Made by a program: the position numbers and the translations under genes. A DNA stretch of 64,000 nt from Lamellibrachia columna (lineage: Eukaryota; Annelida; Polychaeta; Sabellida; Siboglinidae). The stretch's first letter is position 1, and every line of letters begins with the position of its first letter. This document shows, in pieces, positions 13,577 to 24,520 of the stretch. Where the stretch lies: NCBI GenBank assembly GCA_963662155.1, contig OY759261.1:64709917-64773916 (forward strand), read 5' to 3'. The notes beneath the pieces were generated by a model. It did not search any database and was not told where the DNA came from. It saw nothing but the letters and a program-made list of their open reading frames with translations.

Positions 13577-14545
13577 TTTGACCTGATGATTTGTTATTCG
13601 TAGGTGATTTAATCAACAATGGCGAACTAGCTGTATTCCATAATACAAATAAGACGTGTTCAAAATGTACTATAAAATCAGGAATGTCTCCCACCATTTA
13701 GGCCGTCAAATGTTTGACAATTTGTAAGATATACAGATAAACTGTAAAAGTTGGGATCTGTGCAAACATTCACATGGTCAGACATCTGCGGAGAGTTGAT
13801 GCAGCCTAGACAATTAATGTACCAAATTCGGTGCAATGTTTTTATGCCACCAACTTATACTCACAGTGGGCCAAATGCTGACAGATTATCCATCTAAGTT
13901 TAAGATGCTTGTTTCCTGTTAGAAATTAGCCTGATTTTATGGAATTTGTGAGAAAATACTTTTAAAAAATTGCTGATCAGCAAAAACTTAGCAACAGTCT
14001 CTGCGCCCAGGCTTAAATTAAATATTTAACTAATCAATTGATCATTGGATGATCTATGAAACTTATTACATGAAAGCATCACTAGGTGTACTAGGACTAA
14101 AACACTTCATCGTTTAGTAAGTACGGTATTGTAACTGTATGATAATCATACTTGTTCAGGGTGAACCATAGATAAGTATTAGATTTCTCTTCATCTGTAA
14201 TTATACCTATTTTAAAATATTGCAAATTATGTGCTTTTAACATGAATATGTACAGTTCATTGGAAATAAATTATTGATTGACTGATGATTGAACTCTTCC
14301 TTTCTCTGTGGAGATAGAATTGAACAATTCATCTGTATGTAGACTAAACTACGTTTTAATAGCCTAGTTTTGCTGCTTCAAGAAGTATGTGAGATTCACA
14401 GAGAGCATCATCAACCAAAATAACAGTAAGGAACTGCTGATATGGTGTTCTTTAAAGCACCCAGTGTGTTCACTCCACCAACAAAGATTGATTATGAAGT
14501 TTACTTCAGCCAACAGCCATAGGGTTTTACATTCTTCATAGTTTC
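12596..14545 (+). other. noncoding downstream flank of gene A
   Basis: No gene is supported. Blocks align with 24521-26650 in copy B. The stretch holds a (CGCA)n run at 13138-13184, the GC-rich and CA microsatellite below, and a LINE-like 3' tail at 14205-14290 (GTACAGTTCATTGGAAATAAA then TTATTGATTGACTG) that recurs at 26455-26530 and 32240-32312. Confidence 0.6.
13378..13573. repeat. (CGCA)n / (CGCG)-rich to (CA)n compound microsatellite
   Basis: Alternating CACGCGCACGCG blocks pass into an uninterrupted CA run of about 85 bases. Open frames on both strands here are low-complexity artefacts. Confidence 0.98.
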
Positions 14546-14550
14546 TAACG

Positions 14551-14640
14551 CAGCAGCGGATCCAGGAGGGTTCTTAGAGACCCCAACGCCATGGAGGGGG
14601 GTCTTAGACTCCCCTGTGTCTGTCAGGTGTTTGTTGTCCC
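14551..14640. mobile_element. possible hAT/piggyBac-like MITE terminus
   Basis: CAGCGGATCCAGGAGGGTTC resembles the CAGGGGCGGATC(C/T)AGG termini common in animal DNA transposons. Copy B carries CAGGGGCGGATCTAGG at 26663-26678 in the paralogous position. No partner terminus was identified, so this is tentative. Confidence 0.3.
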
Positions 14641-14756
14641 AGGCGATACTTGTTGTGAAACAATCGGCTAACAGCCTTGTTGCCGTTTATCCTGTGATAT
14701 AAACACATTTATTATGATTACTGATGTCATAAATAAAACATCTGATATGCAATGCG

Positions 14757-14850
14757 TCGCCAAAAGGCAGGAAATTATAGACCAGTCAGTCTTACAAGTA
14801 TACTATGTAAATGTATGGAACATTGCGTCAAAAAGGTATTTGAGGTACAA
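14757..14850 (+). pseudogene. CR1-like RT fragment
   Basis: The plus-strand translation contains AGNYRPVSLTSILCKCMEHC, the RT block 1 of CR1-group LINEs. It is followed by a short homologous tail and then unrelated sequence. Only about 30 codons remain. The block is absent from the equivalent part of copy B near 27180-27240. Confidence 0.65.
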
Positions 14851-15164
14851 AGTCTGATCGCCTTTTATAATAAAATTATGTTATATAAGTATAGAAGTGT
14901 CATCATTACCGCTCTCGGGCGGGAAATACCGCTTTCCCCTCTTGGTCCCACTTTCCCGCTTTTTGTAATTTTCAAAAACAAGAACATTGATGGAAAAATT
15001 TATCTATTTGTTACACACGAGGCCATTGTAGGCACGTGTTATTTCATATTTCATATGATTTCACATTTTCCCTCCCGTGCGTTGACCGTCAACAAGGACG
15101 GCACATCAAGAGGGCGACCTGTAAAAATAACGTGTTAAAAACAACGGAAACCTTAAAAACGACA

Positions 15165-15515
15165 ATTGTGGAGTGAAGGTGGATGGAGGATGATATAGGA
15201 GGGTGGAGGAGGATATAGGAGGGTGGAGGAGGGTGGAGGAGGGTGGAGGAGGATATAGGAGGGTGGAGGATGGTGGAGGAGGGTGGAGGAGGGTGGAGGG
15301 GGGGTGGAAAGGGTGGAGGAGGGTGGAAGAAAGTGAAGGAGGGTGGAGGAGGGTGGAGGATGATGGAGGAGGGTGGAGGAGGGTGGAGTGGGTGGAGGGG
15401 GTGGAGGAGGGTGGAAGAAAGTGAAGGAGTGTGGAGGGGTGGAGGAGGGTGGAGGAGGGTGGAGGAGGGTGGAGGAGGGTGGAGAAAGGTGGAGGAGGGT
15501 AGAAGAGAGTGTAGG
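15165..15515. repeat. purine-rich GGTGGA(GGA) satellite tract
   Basis: About 350 bases consist almost entirely of G and A on the plus strand, in units of GGAGGGTGGA with small variants (GATATAGGA, GGAAGAAAGTGAA). All frames on both strands are open because of composition. The tract is absent from copy B. Confidence 0.95.
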
Positions 15516-15849
15516 GGGGGTTTTCTGCTTTCCATAAGCACTTTCTCCCTTTTTCATCAGCACTTTCCACTTTTCCATGAATAGATGTTGACACCTATGC
15601 TATTAATAAATCTATATTAATAAATTCTTTAATGAACCCCAAGTTTTTATTAACATTTCAAAGTTGTTCGTTGGTGAATATCGACCTTGTCATTCAGTAC
15701 ATTCATGAACATCTGTCAACTATTTCCAATACCTGTGAACACAGTTACCAGGGTCAGGCGTTCACGGGATAGTGAGACGGACATGTCATTAACACTGGTA
15801 AAATCATTCAAGAGTTCACAGTAAACGTTTTGTTCAATGTAAGCGTTGT

Positions 15850-17270
15850 GTATATATATATACCATACGTATACACAACAATCAATCAATCAATCTTTTA
15901 TTTCCGATAAAATGTACATCCATAAGTATTATGCACCATATCCATTGTAACGAGCAAATAAAATAAAACTATAAAAAGTATAAAAGCGTATAAATTGCAC
16001 GTTTCTCTTTCATGCGCAATGCTTTATGCATTAGGTGTTATATACTTCGTTGTATTTAATATTCTGAACAATGTTGTTCACAGACGCAGATGTCCTGCAC
16101 ATTAGACTACATACATTTTCTAAATCTGGTATTACAACAGACAGTGTCAGATTTAATAATCACGATACTAGCACTGCACATCATAGATAGGCATAATCCT
16201 AAATACATTATTATAGGAAATAATAAAGTGCTGAATAGCGCCTTTTCTATAATCTAATAACAATAAAGTGCTGAATAGCGCTTTTTCTATAATCTAATAA
16301 CAATAAAGTGCTGAATAGCGCCTTTTCTATAATCTAATAACAACAAAGTGCTGAATAGCGCTTTTTCTATAATCTATGGGAACAGTTTATTCTTCATCTT
16401 CTTTGAACAGAAGTAAAATTTGATATCACTTTTATTCGACAGATCATCACAAATTAATTGTCCGAGATAGTTACGAGACTTTGCTGTATTCAGTACTGCA
16501 TCACGAAGCTTATAATCTACCGATTAGACCGAAATTTTATAGCTTTTTTAATGTTTTACATAATAATATTATTTTTATATGATATCTGTATTCTATTTTT
16601 CCCAAACAGATTCCACGGGCGCTAAAAGTTCATATGGGAGTCATATTTTCCCAATAGAGAGGGTGCCTAAAGTACTGTGCACAATGAATTGTTTACATAT
16701 TCAATTGTTTTATAAAATAAACCAAACGTAAAACAGTCATTAATTCCTTTAATTGTACATTAAGATTGAAAGAAAGCATTTATACTGTACCGTTGTCTAC
16801 CCAGGCCAGACCTGTTTGAACTTGAAGAGGTCACGCAGATTCTTTAAGACGTCATCCAGTGCAATTAGTGCACAGAGAAAGAAGATCTCAGTTTCGCAAA
16901 TCAGTTTTCTTCATGTTCGTAACTTTAAAGTGAGAATAACAAACGGTATTTGCCATTATCCATAGGAAAAACTAATACAGCCACACTATGCTTTGCTTGT
17001 TTGTTTCTATTGAGTCTGGCCACGCACGCACGCACGCACGAACGCACGCACGAACGCACCCACGAAAATAATGTGACAGTTTGTGAGAAGATTTAATTGA
17101 GGTTTTGTTTGTTTCTTTTGAATCTGGTGGAGGTTGTATATTGTGTATGCATGCATGCATGCATGCATGCATGTGCATACAAACACATGCTTAGTAGAAA
17201 GAGAGAGAGAGAGAGGGGGGGTGGACCCTTTTGTTCTTTTTTGCTCAATTTCGAATGGGCCAAGTCGTAA
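15850..17270 (+). other. unique spacer between the duplicated blocks
   Basis: No gene is supported. It contains an AATCAATCAATC motif at about 15882 followed by TTTTATTTCC (a possible reverse-oriented LINE/SINE tail). It also contains a four-copy 40-bp tandem repeat (16221-16376), (ACGC)n at 17021-17050, (ATGC)n at 17145-17172 and (GA)n at 17198-17215. Confidence 0.6.
16221..16376. repeat. 40-bp tandem repeat, 4 copies
   Basis: Four exact-length 40-base units contain AATAAAGTGCTGAATAGCG followed by C(C/T)TTTTCTATAATCTAAT. Alternate units carry CC and CT at one position, hinting at an 80-bp doubling step. Confidence 0.95.
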
Positions 17271-18594
17271 ATAATGTAGTAGTTTTTGAGAAAATGTATT
17301 AAAAACTAAGTATACATTGCACAAGCGAGCCAGCATGTCGAAGTAGACACTAGATACATTTGATTTTTCCGTATTTCCCCACATAGTAATACGTTGTGTA
17401 ACAGTTGGTGTAATAATTAATTTGAGAAATCCCCACTTGAAAACCCCTATATGTAATACCATCATTTCATACACTACATATTATGGTTATTATTGACCAA
17501 GCCAAAGCACAAATTGCTTACGAAAGTGGTTGGGTTGTGTGTTGGGTGTTTGAGTACAGCTTATTGCATGTAGCAGTCTAGTTGGCATCTTAATTGATGC
17601 AACAGTAAACACAACGGAGATTAGTGTTGTGACATGGTTGACAGCTGTCTAGTGTGTCTGACTAACGATAACACAGCGCACTCCTTCCTGTTCACGATGT
17701 ACTTGTTACATTGTGTGTATTGCAATGCATTCTAATTCAGAAAACCCATAACACTCGACGCGAAGCACATCGTTCCAAAGTTCCAGTTTTTTCGTCTATA
17801 TATGCTAGGCTTCTGTGACGACGGACTTCGTGCAACAGGAGTGACTTTCGACATTTCGACAAGCTCTTTACAAAATGGTTGGATTGGTTGTCGGCCTGAA
17901 CCTCCATAAACCCAGAACCTTAGTTACGATTTAGCAATGCTACGATTAAAAACAACAAGCTCCAGATGACACGTGGACATTGGCTTATTCAGAGTTAAAA
18001 AATGTATCAGTTTGCATGGAATTCGTTGTGTTGCCGTATTAACTACAACACGTTAGCTGCCTGCGTAATGAAAAAAAACCAAAGCAACTGTTTATGTAAT
18101 AATGATATACGTTTTGAATATTAGGACATTGTTATTTTCCAATTGGTCGCGTAAATCGTATGACACTTTTCTAACTATATGTCATAAGTTCTCTGTGATC
18201 AGCCAAATAACTAGGCGTTGGAACCGTGGATTGATTGGGAAAGATCGGGTACATAATATGTTGGGTTGAGAGGCCATCATCAATTTCGCCACCCCCACAC
18301 CACCCCGCAATATTCAATAGCTTCCGACGCCCATGATAATATTATTCAGCAGCCAATCCTGCCACATTAATTAACTATGTTAATGTCACAAACAATGGAT
18401 GTTTCTGAATATATTATTTAAATGAGTATAATTATACATATGAACGAGCTGCACTGCTTGTGTCAGAAGGTTGTATTTCGTCGAAGAAACAATATCCACC
18501 GTATCCACTGAATATTTCTCGTGTTTCAGCCTGACACTTCCAGAGGTATGTGAACAATGTTTCCGTTCGAAGTCCGCTTGCTAAATGCCACGTT
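17271..18594 (+). other. noncoding upstream flank of duplicated gene B
   Basis: No coding region is supported. It aligns with 2335-2432 plus 5223-7124 of copy A once the LINE block in copy A is removed. The shared starting landmark is CCAGCATGTCGAAGTAGA at 17331, matching 2397. Confidence 0.6.
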
Positions 18595-19070
18595 TTATAT
18601 AAAGTTGCAAGGGACTAATAGTTTCTACAGCAGGATATTTAGTATGTGAACGTTTTATAAAGTTGCAAAGGACTAATAGTATGCACAGCAGGATGTTTAG
18701 TATGTAAACGTTTTATAAAGTTGCAAGGGACTAATAGTATGCACAGCAGGATATTTAGTATGTGAACGTTTTATAAAGTTGCAAAGGAGTAATAGTATCT
18801 ACATCAGGATGTTTAGTATTTGAACGTTATATAAAGTTTCAAAGGAGTAATAGTATATACAGCAGGATGTTTAGTATGTGAACGTTTTATAAAGTTGCAA
18901 GGGACAAATAGTATGCACAGCAGGATGTTTAATATGTGAACGTTTTATAAAGTTGCAAGGGACTAATAGTATGCACAGCAGGATGTTTAGTATGTGAACG
19001 TTTTATAAAGTTGCAAAGGAGTAATAGTATGCACAGCACAGCATGATATTTAGTATGTGAACGTTTCGGT
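18595..19070. repeat. 58-bp minisatellite upstream of gene B, about 8 copies
   Basis: This is the counterpart of 7125-7715, with units such as AAGTTGCAAGGGACTAATAG and GGATGTTTAGTATGTGAACG. More substitutions separate its units than in copy A. Confidence 0.95.
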
Positions 19071-19342
19071 GTATGAGTATGTGGGTTTCCCCGTACAGTA
19101 ATTGTGTGATTTTAAATGTACACGTTAAAAAAATTGTATTCATTAAAATGGTGAACTTTTATTTTTAATGTATTTAAACATACTTTGTGCACGGTACATT
19201 TGGCACAAACTCGGCTGTAGGAACTATCGGAGGATGGCAAGGTTGACGTCATAAAGCCTTCGTGGTCCATTCCTGATGTTCTGTTCGGGTTTACTCCCTT
19301 ATCACTTGTCTACCAAGGTTAATGAGCTAGATCTGCTCGGTA

Positions 19343-19492
19343 CAATAAGATTGATGTACTAAGTCAACTAACACTCTCGATAAGCCAATGGCTTCCTTGT
19401 CCACTTGCCATCTGGGCCTTTGGCTTGGATGGCAAATCTGGTTAAATCTTGTTAAACACTTGGATAAGACAAAGTCTGGGCAACCCAAGAGT
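19343..19492 (+). mobile_element. 5'-truncated CR1 3'-tail insertion with probable target duplication
   Basis: The CR1 tail (CGATAAGCCAATGGCTTCC through GGTTAAATCTTGTTAAA) sits between two GTACAAT copies (about 19340-19346 and 19491-19497). Gene A has a single uninterrupted version of this site near 8240-8262. It therefore inserted after the duplication, roughly 200 bases upstream of the gene B start codon. Confidence 0.65.
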
Positions 19493-19592
19493 ACAATGTA
19501 GATAAATGGTGAACAGAAGCTTGTGTTATAACTTTGTGTGTTGGAATAGTACGTAGCTATTAGGCACTAAGATGCTGACTATTAATGTCAAC

Positions 19593-19593
19593 G

Positions 19594-19631
<38 letters not shown>

Positions 19632-19635
19632 GGTG
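19593..19635. repeat. (GTT)n microsatellite just upstream of the gene B start
   Basis: About 13 GTT units lie in frame with, and 55 bases upstream of, the gene B start ATG at 19689. Gene A has only three units. An in-frame ATG at 19572 could add a poly-Val extension, but gene A lacks any equivalent ATG, so the repeat is more likely 5' UTR. Confidence 0.9.
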
Positions 19636-19688
19636 GTGGTGATGACTGTGTCGAATTTATTGGCTTACCGTTGCCAGGATTCACAAAC

Positions 19689-20329
19689 ATGAGAGAAATG
19701 AGACAAACGGACGGCTTATTGCTCCTGCTCTGCTTAGAAGCCGTCGCCGGGGTGTTTGGTTCCGTTGCACGTACGTAATATCATTTAATATTTGCAACAA
19801 AGTTTTGTTTGCGTAAAATACAAAACAAAAACAAAGCAAATTTAAAATATGGAAACAGTACAGTAAGTGTGTTCGCATGTTGGATGGGAAAATTTTTTTT
19901 TATTTATTTTAAATCATTTACCTATACATTGTAAACAGTAGATGTTTTATAATTGTGCACAACTGTATTTATTTCAGCCAAACAACCTTCATTATGCTCT
20001 GGACGGTTGGAAAATGTCAGAGATGCAACTTTCGTGCTGAAGACGACTGCTTCAAAGACGTGCCAATGCCACGTCACCTCGGATGCGTATGTTTTTACAT
20101 TTCACACGGAAGTCAAGCAGAGCGGCTCCGTAGCAAGTATATGCATCTCACCTGTTGGCCAAGGGAAACATTCACCAATGCATACTACTCTATGCCTCGA
20201 CAGAAGCACCCGACCCGCTCGCACCATGTGCAGCTTTCTCGCATGCATAACGCTGTCAAAAAGTGACGACGGCTGGTACAAAGTGAGACTGACCGGTGAG
20301 TCTCCGAGAATAACGTTTGTGTATGTGTG

Positions 20330-20399
<70 letters not shown>

Positions 20400-23300
20400 A
20401 TTACGCGTCACCAAGCGCAGAACATCGAATACTCTTACAATTGTTGTTATAAAGTGCATATTTGTTAAATAAGAAAGGCTTAATTCCCAATATTTTGCCG
20501 AGAATCTGCATTCTAAAACACGTAACAAGATTTAAACGGCCATGTGTACTCTAGTCGCCCATATAGATGGCTTGCGACGTTACTTGGAATTCAGAGAGAT
20601 AACTCGAAACTTGACGTGGACTTGGATGTCATTGACTCAAGACTTGATTTGTCTTGCCAGTTTGTGACTTGCCATAGTGGCTCGAAACGTTTGCAAAACG
20701 TGACCATGTGGTTATGACAGGCAGAACAGAATAAAATAATTAATAAGATATTACGATTGGCTAATTCTCTGGTGGGGTCACAGCAGACACACTACAACAA
20801 CCGTGAAGTTTGGTGAACCCTTGCGACTTGAGACTTGACATGGAATTCAGAGATATGACTCGAGACTTGACGTGGACATGACTTGAATGACAGGTCAATG
20901 ATTTAAGACTTCACTTGACTTGCCAGTGTGTGACAAGTCTGGAAAGTGTTCGATATATTTAATCTTTTTAACAGAAGTCACATACGATTGCTACGTGATG
21001 TACTTTAGAGAGTGGGATTTGGAAACTGTGCCAAGACCTGCGTGTTTTCACGGAGTTAACATTCATCCGACTAACGAAGCCGTGCAGCGTCTAGGGTCCT
21101 AAATTCATAGAGGTGACAACACAAGTAGCTCATGCTACTGCACCTGCACGTCATCTACTAAACGATGCAGCGGATACAATGCTCAAAACGACACATATCC
21201 CCATCTTTCAAAACGTACTAATTATTATTGTAATATCAGATAATATATATTGTATTCGTCGTTGTTTGCAGGGTCTCATGTGTTCCGCTTTAATTGCGAA
21301 ACAATTATTATTAACCGAACCACCCAAAACATCCCAACGAAGAAAACAACCAAGACGACAACACCAACAACAACTACAACAACGCCAACAACTACTACAA
21401 CAACATCAACAACTACTACAACAACACCAACAACTACTACAACAACACCAACAACTACTACAACAACATCAACAACTACTACAATAACACCAACAACAAC
21501 TACAACAACACCAACAACTACTACAACAACATCAACAACTACTACAACAACACCAACAACCACTACAACAACACCAACAACTACTACAACAACACCAACA
21601 ACTACTACAACAACACCAACAACTACTACAACAACACCAACAACTACTACAACAACACAAACAACTACAACAACACCAACAACACCAACAACTACTACAA
21701 CAACACCAACAACTACTACAACAACACCAACAACTACTACAACAACACAAACAACTACAACAACACCAACAACTACTACAACAACACCAACAACTACTAC
21801 AACAACACCAACAACTACTACAACAACACCAACAACTACTACAACAACAACAACAACAACTACTACAACAACACCAACAACTACTACAACAACACTAACA
21901 ACTACTACAACAACACCAACAACTACTACAACAACACCAACAACTACTACAACAACAACACCAACAACTACAACAACACCAACAACTACTACAACAACAT
22001 CAACAACTACTACAACAACACCAACAACTACTACAACAACACAAACAACTACTACAACATCAACAACTACTACAACTACACCAACAACTACTACAACGAC
22101 GCCAACAACTACTACAGCAACACCAACAACTACTACAACAACACCAACAACTACTACAACAACACCAATAACTACTACAACAACATCAACAATTACTACA
22201 ACAACATCAACAACTACTACAACAACACCAACAACTACTACAACAACACCAACAACTACTACAACACCAACAACTACTACAACAACACCAACAACTACTA
22301 CAACAACACCAACAACTACTACAACAACACCAACAACTACTACAACAACACCAACAATTACTACAACAACACCAACAACTACTACAACAACACCAACAAC
22401 TACTACAACAACATCAACAACTACTACAACAACACCAACAACTACTACAACAACACAAACAACTACTACAACATCAACAACTACTACAACAACACCAACA
22501 ACTACTACAACGACGCCAACAACTACTACAGCAACAACAACTACTACACCAATACCAATATCTACTCCAACGACACCAGTACCGACCAAGACAATGAATG
22601 ATATATCAACTAAGAGATATACAACGTCACAAAACCATGCAACGACGTATACTTCAACTACGAAGAGACCACCAACAACCAGAGAAACACTTACTACAAC
22701 AGCTGTTACCATCAGACGAACGACAAAAACTCCGCCACGAACTGCATCAACTACGACAAAAAGAACGACACATACGACTAAATCAACAACCCCAATATTA
22801 ACAACAACGATGGAAACAGTAACTACACAAGGAACTACAACAGCTACTAGTAAGACTACTGTGACGCCAGAAGTAACGACACAAGACGAAGACTGGCTGA
22901 CAAGTAACACAATGCCACTGGTCTCGCAGACGCGTTCAGGTTGTACCAACGAACCAAGAAACACGAAACAGTTCGTCGCTGTCATTGACATCACTAAAAT
23001 CTCATATGATGCCGACGCACGCATTGGAAGTACACCTGTTGTAACAGATGACATCACAGGAACAAATCAAGGAGGATACCGAGATATTGGAACGCCAGGC
23101 TCCACGACGACCATCACAAGAGGCACACGCGTTTACCTGATGACAACGCCGATGATCTTCTCTGAAACGACGTTCAGGCTCAATAGTCAGGTGATATCAG
23201 GTGAGTCTGTGTAGTTATCCAGTCTCAATAAATCATCAGGTAATGTCAAGTGAGTCGGTGTAGATTCTCAGTCTCGATCCTCAGATTATGTCAAGTGAGT

Positions 23301-24520
23301 CGGTGTAGTTTCTCAGTCTCAATCCTCAGGTGATGTCAAGTGAGTCGGTCTAGTTTCTCAGTCTAAACCTTCAGGTGATGTCAAGTGAGTCGGTGTAGTT
23401 ACTCAGTCTAAACCTTCAGGTGATGTCAAGTGAGTCGGTGTAGTTTCTCAGTCTCAACCCTCAGGTGATGTCAAGTGAGTCGGTGTAGTTACTCAGTCTA
23501 AACCTTCAGGTGATGTCAAGTGAGTCGGTGTAGTTTCTCAGTCTCAACCCTCAGGTGATGTCAAGTGAGTCGGTGTAGTTACTCAGTCTAAACCATAGGT
23601 CTGTGCCGGTGTGCGGTGGCTGTATGGCAGGGCGCCAGACTGTCAGTCTAGGGGACCGGGATGCAAATCCACCTGTTACCATTTCGAAACTTGGAGCAAT
23701 TTCGATCACCCCATATTGACTGTGTCTTTTGGAAGGGACACAAAAAGCCGTCGGTCCCTCCTACCTGATGTCTGTGTCAGGGAAAATAAAAAAGATCCCA
23801 CGCAGGGAAATGGAAAACATATGTTGTGGAGTCACTGACTCTAGAGAAGGACACTCTGAAATAAACCACATGTCTCATCGGACCAGTTGGAACTGAAATG
23901 AGTAAATTAACCTAATAATCCTGGTTTTATTCTCGTTATCCTGTATAACATCCCCTACATTTATGCTGGATATATTCCTGATTACGAGATAATACCTGTG
24001 ATGTATTAAAATGTGACAGTTATCCCCGTCTTCTGTTCGTGTGTACGTGAGTACACTGGTTTTGGGTCGTAATTGTTGTTTGTTTGTCTTGCAGTCTCCC
24101 TTGCTGTGATAGGCGTTGTCCTTTTCGTCATCAGTGTTATCGTCAGCATCGTCTTCATAACTATCAGGTGAGATTTTGTCTTTTTGCTGTAGCGGCACAA
24201 ACACACATATGTACACGCACACATACGCACGCACACAAACACGTGTGTCGTGGTATCATAGTGTTTAGTCCATATCATTCAGTTGACAGCAGAGGTGCGA
24301 ACTTTGTATAATTTATAGAATATCACTAAATGCATTAAATTAATATTGATGACGATAGTATCATGACGGTTGACCGCACGTGCAGAAAATAATATAAAAC
24401 CATGTTGATGACCTGCTCTTGCATGGTATTGCAATAAATAAATCCAAATGTTTCAGACGAAGAGGAAGACAAATGTTTGACGTAAGGAGACAGGAACTCC
24501 GACGCCGCTTCTACGAGTGA
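19689..24520 (+). CDS. gene B: signal peptide, Cys-rich ectodomain, long Thr-rich mucin stalk, single transmembrane protein
   Basis: The model was assembled from splice sites and paralogy with gene A. Exons are 19689-19770, 19978-20295, 20975-21088, 21272-23200, 24095-24167 and 24457-24520, joining to 2580 nt (859 aa). Exon 1 is a signal peptide (MREMRQTDGLLLLLCLEAVA). Exon 2 is a seven-cysteine module ending SDDGWYKVRLTG. Exon 3 adds a short segment with YDCYVMYF and ACFHG. Exon 4 is a stalk of PTTTTTT repeats, then a juxtamembrane segment with one Cys (TRSGC) and YLMTTPMIFSETTFRLNSQ. Exon 5 is a helix (VLFVISVIVSIVFI), and exon 6 a basic tail (MFDVRRQELRRRF). Intron phases are 1,1,1,1,2. 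The exon 3 donor is the weakest point: phase 1 needs C|GTCTAG at 21089, and without splicing the frame stops at TAA (21100-21102), giving a possible secreted form. Exon 3 is symmetric, so it can also be skipped. No known family is recognised. A surface receptor or mucin-type adhesion role is inference. Confidence 0.82.
20325..20398. repeat. (GTGC)n microsatellite in gene B intron 2
   Basis: About 17 GTGC units lie just downstream of the exon 2 donor. Gene A has only a short GTGCGTACGTGCGTGC remnant at the same place. Confidence 0.95.
21350..22570 (+). repeat. coding 21-bp (7-aa) mucin repeat in gene B exon 4
   Basis: The 21-base unit CCAACAACTACTACAACAAC(A) encodes PTTTTTT. It is repeated roughly 55-60 times, with Pro replaced by Ser or Gln in some units. 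Codon-level variants (ACG, GCA, ATA) are scattered rather than clustered. The minus strand is open throughout as poly-Val but that is a composition artefact. Confidence 0.95.
23186..23600 (+). repeat. 45-bp minisatellite derived from the exon 4 donor of gene B, about 9 units
   Basis: The unit contains CAGGTGATGTCAAGTGAGTC followed by GGTGTAGTT(T/A)CTCAGTCT. Its first part matches the exon 4 terminus plus donor (CAGGTGATATCAG|GTGAGTC at 23189-23207). Each unit retains a GTGAGT hexamer, so a ladder of potential 5' splice sites follows the true one. Gene A has about three units. Confidence 0.92.
23601..23880 (+). mobile_element. tRNA-type SINE in the intron before the TM exon of gene B
   Basis: The head GTGCGGTGGCTGTATGGCAG resembles a tRNA A-box region and CGGGATGCAAATCCACC a B-box. 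The body shares GACTCTAGAGAAGGACACTC with the gene A copy at 11607-11856. This is the same ancestral insertion. Confidence 0.65.

Noticed and set aside
13326..13697. CVCVCV and RARARA frames.
   Set aside because: CA/CG microsatellite artefact.
15089..15594. Pro/Ser-rich minus-strand and Gly-rich plus-strand frames.
   Set aside because: Low-complexity purine tract, open in all frames on both strands.
21276..23057. Minus-strand frame of 593 codons rich in Val.
   Set aside because: It is the reverse complement of ACA/ACT/CCA codons of the gene B mucin exon. The plus strand has splice sites and a conserved gene model.
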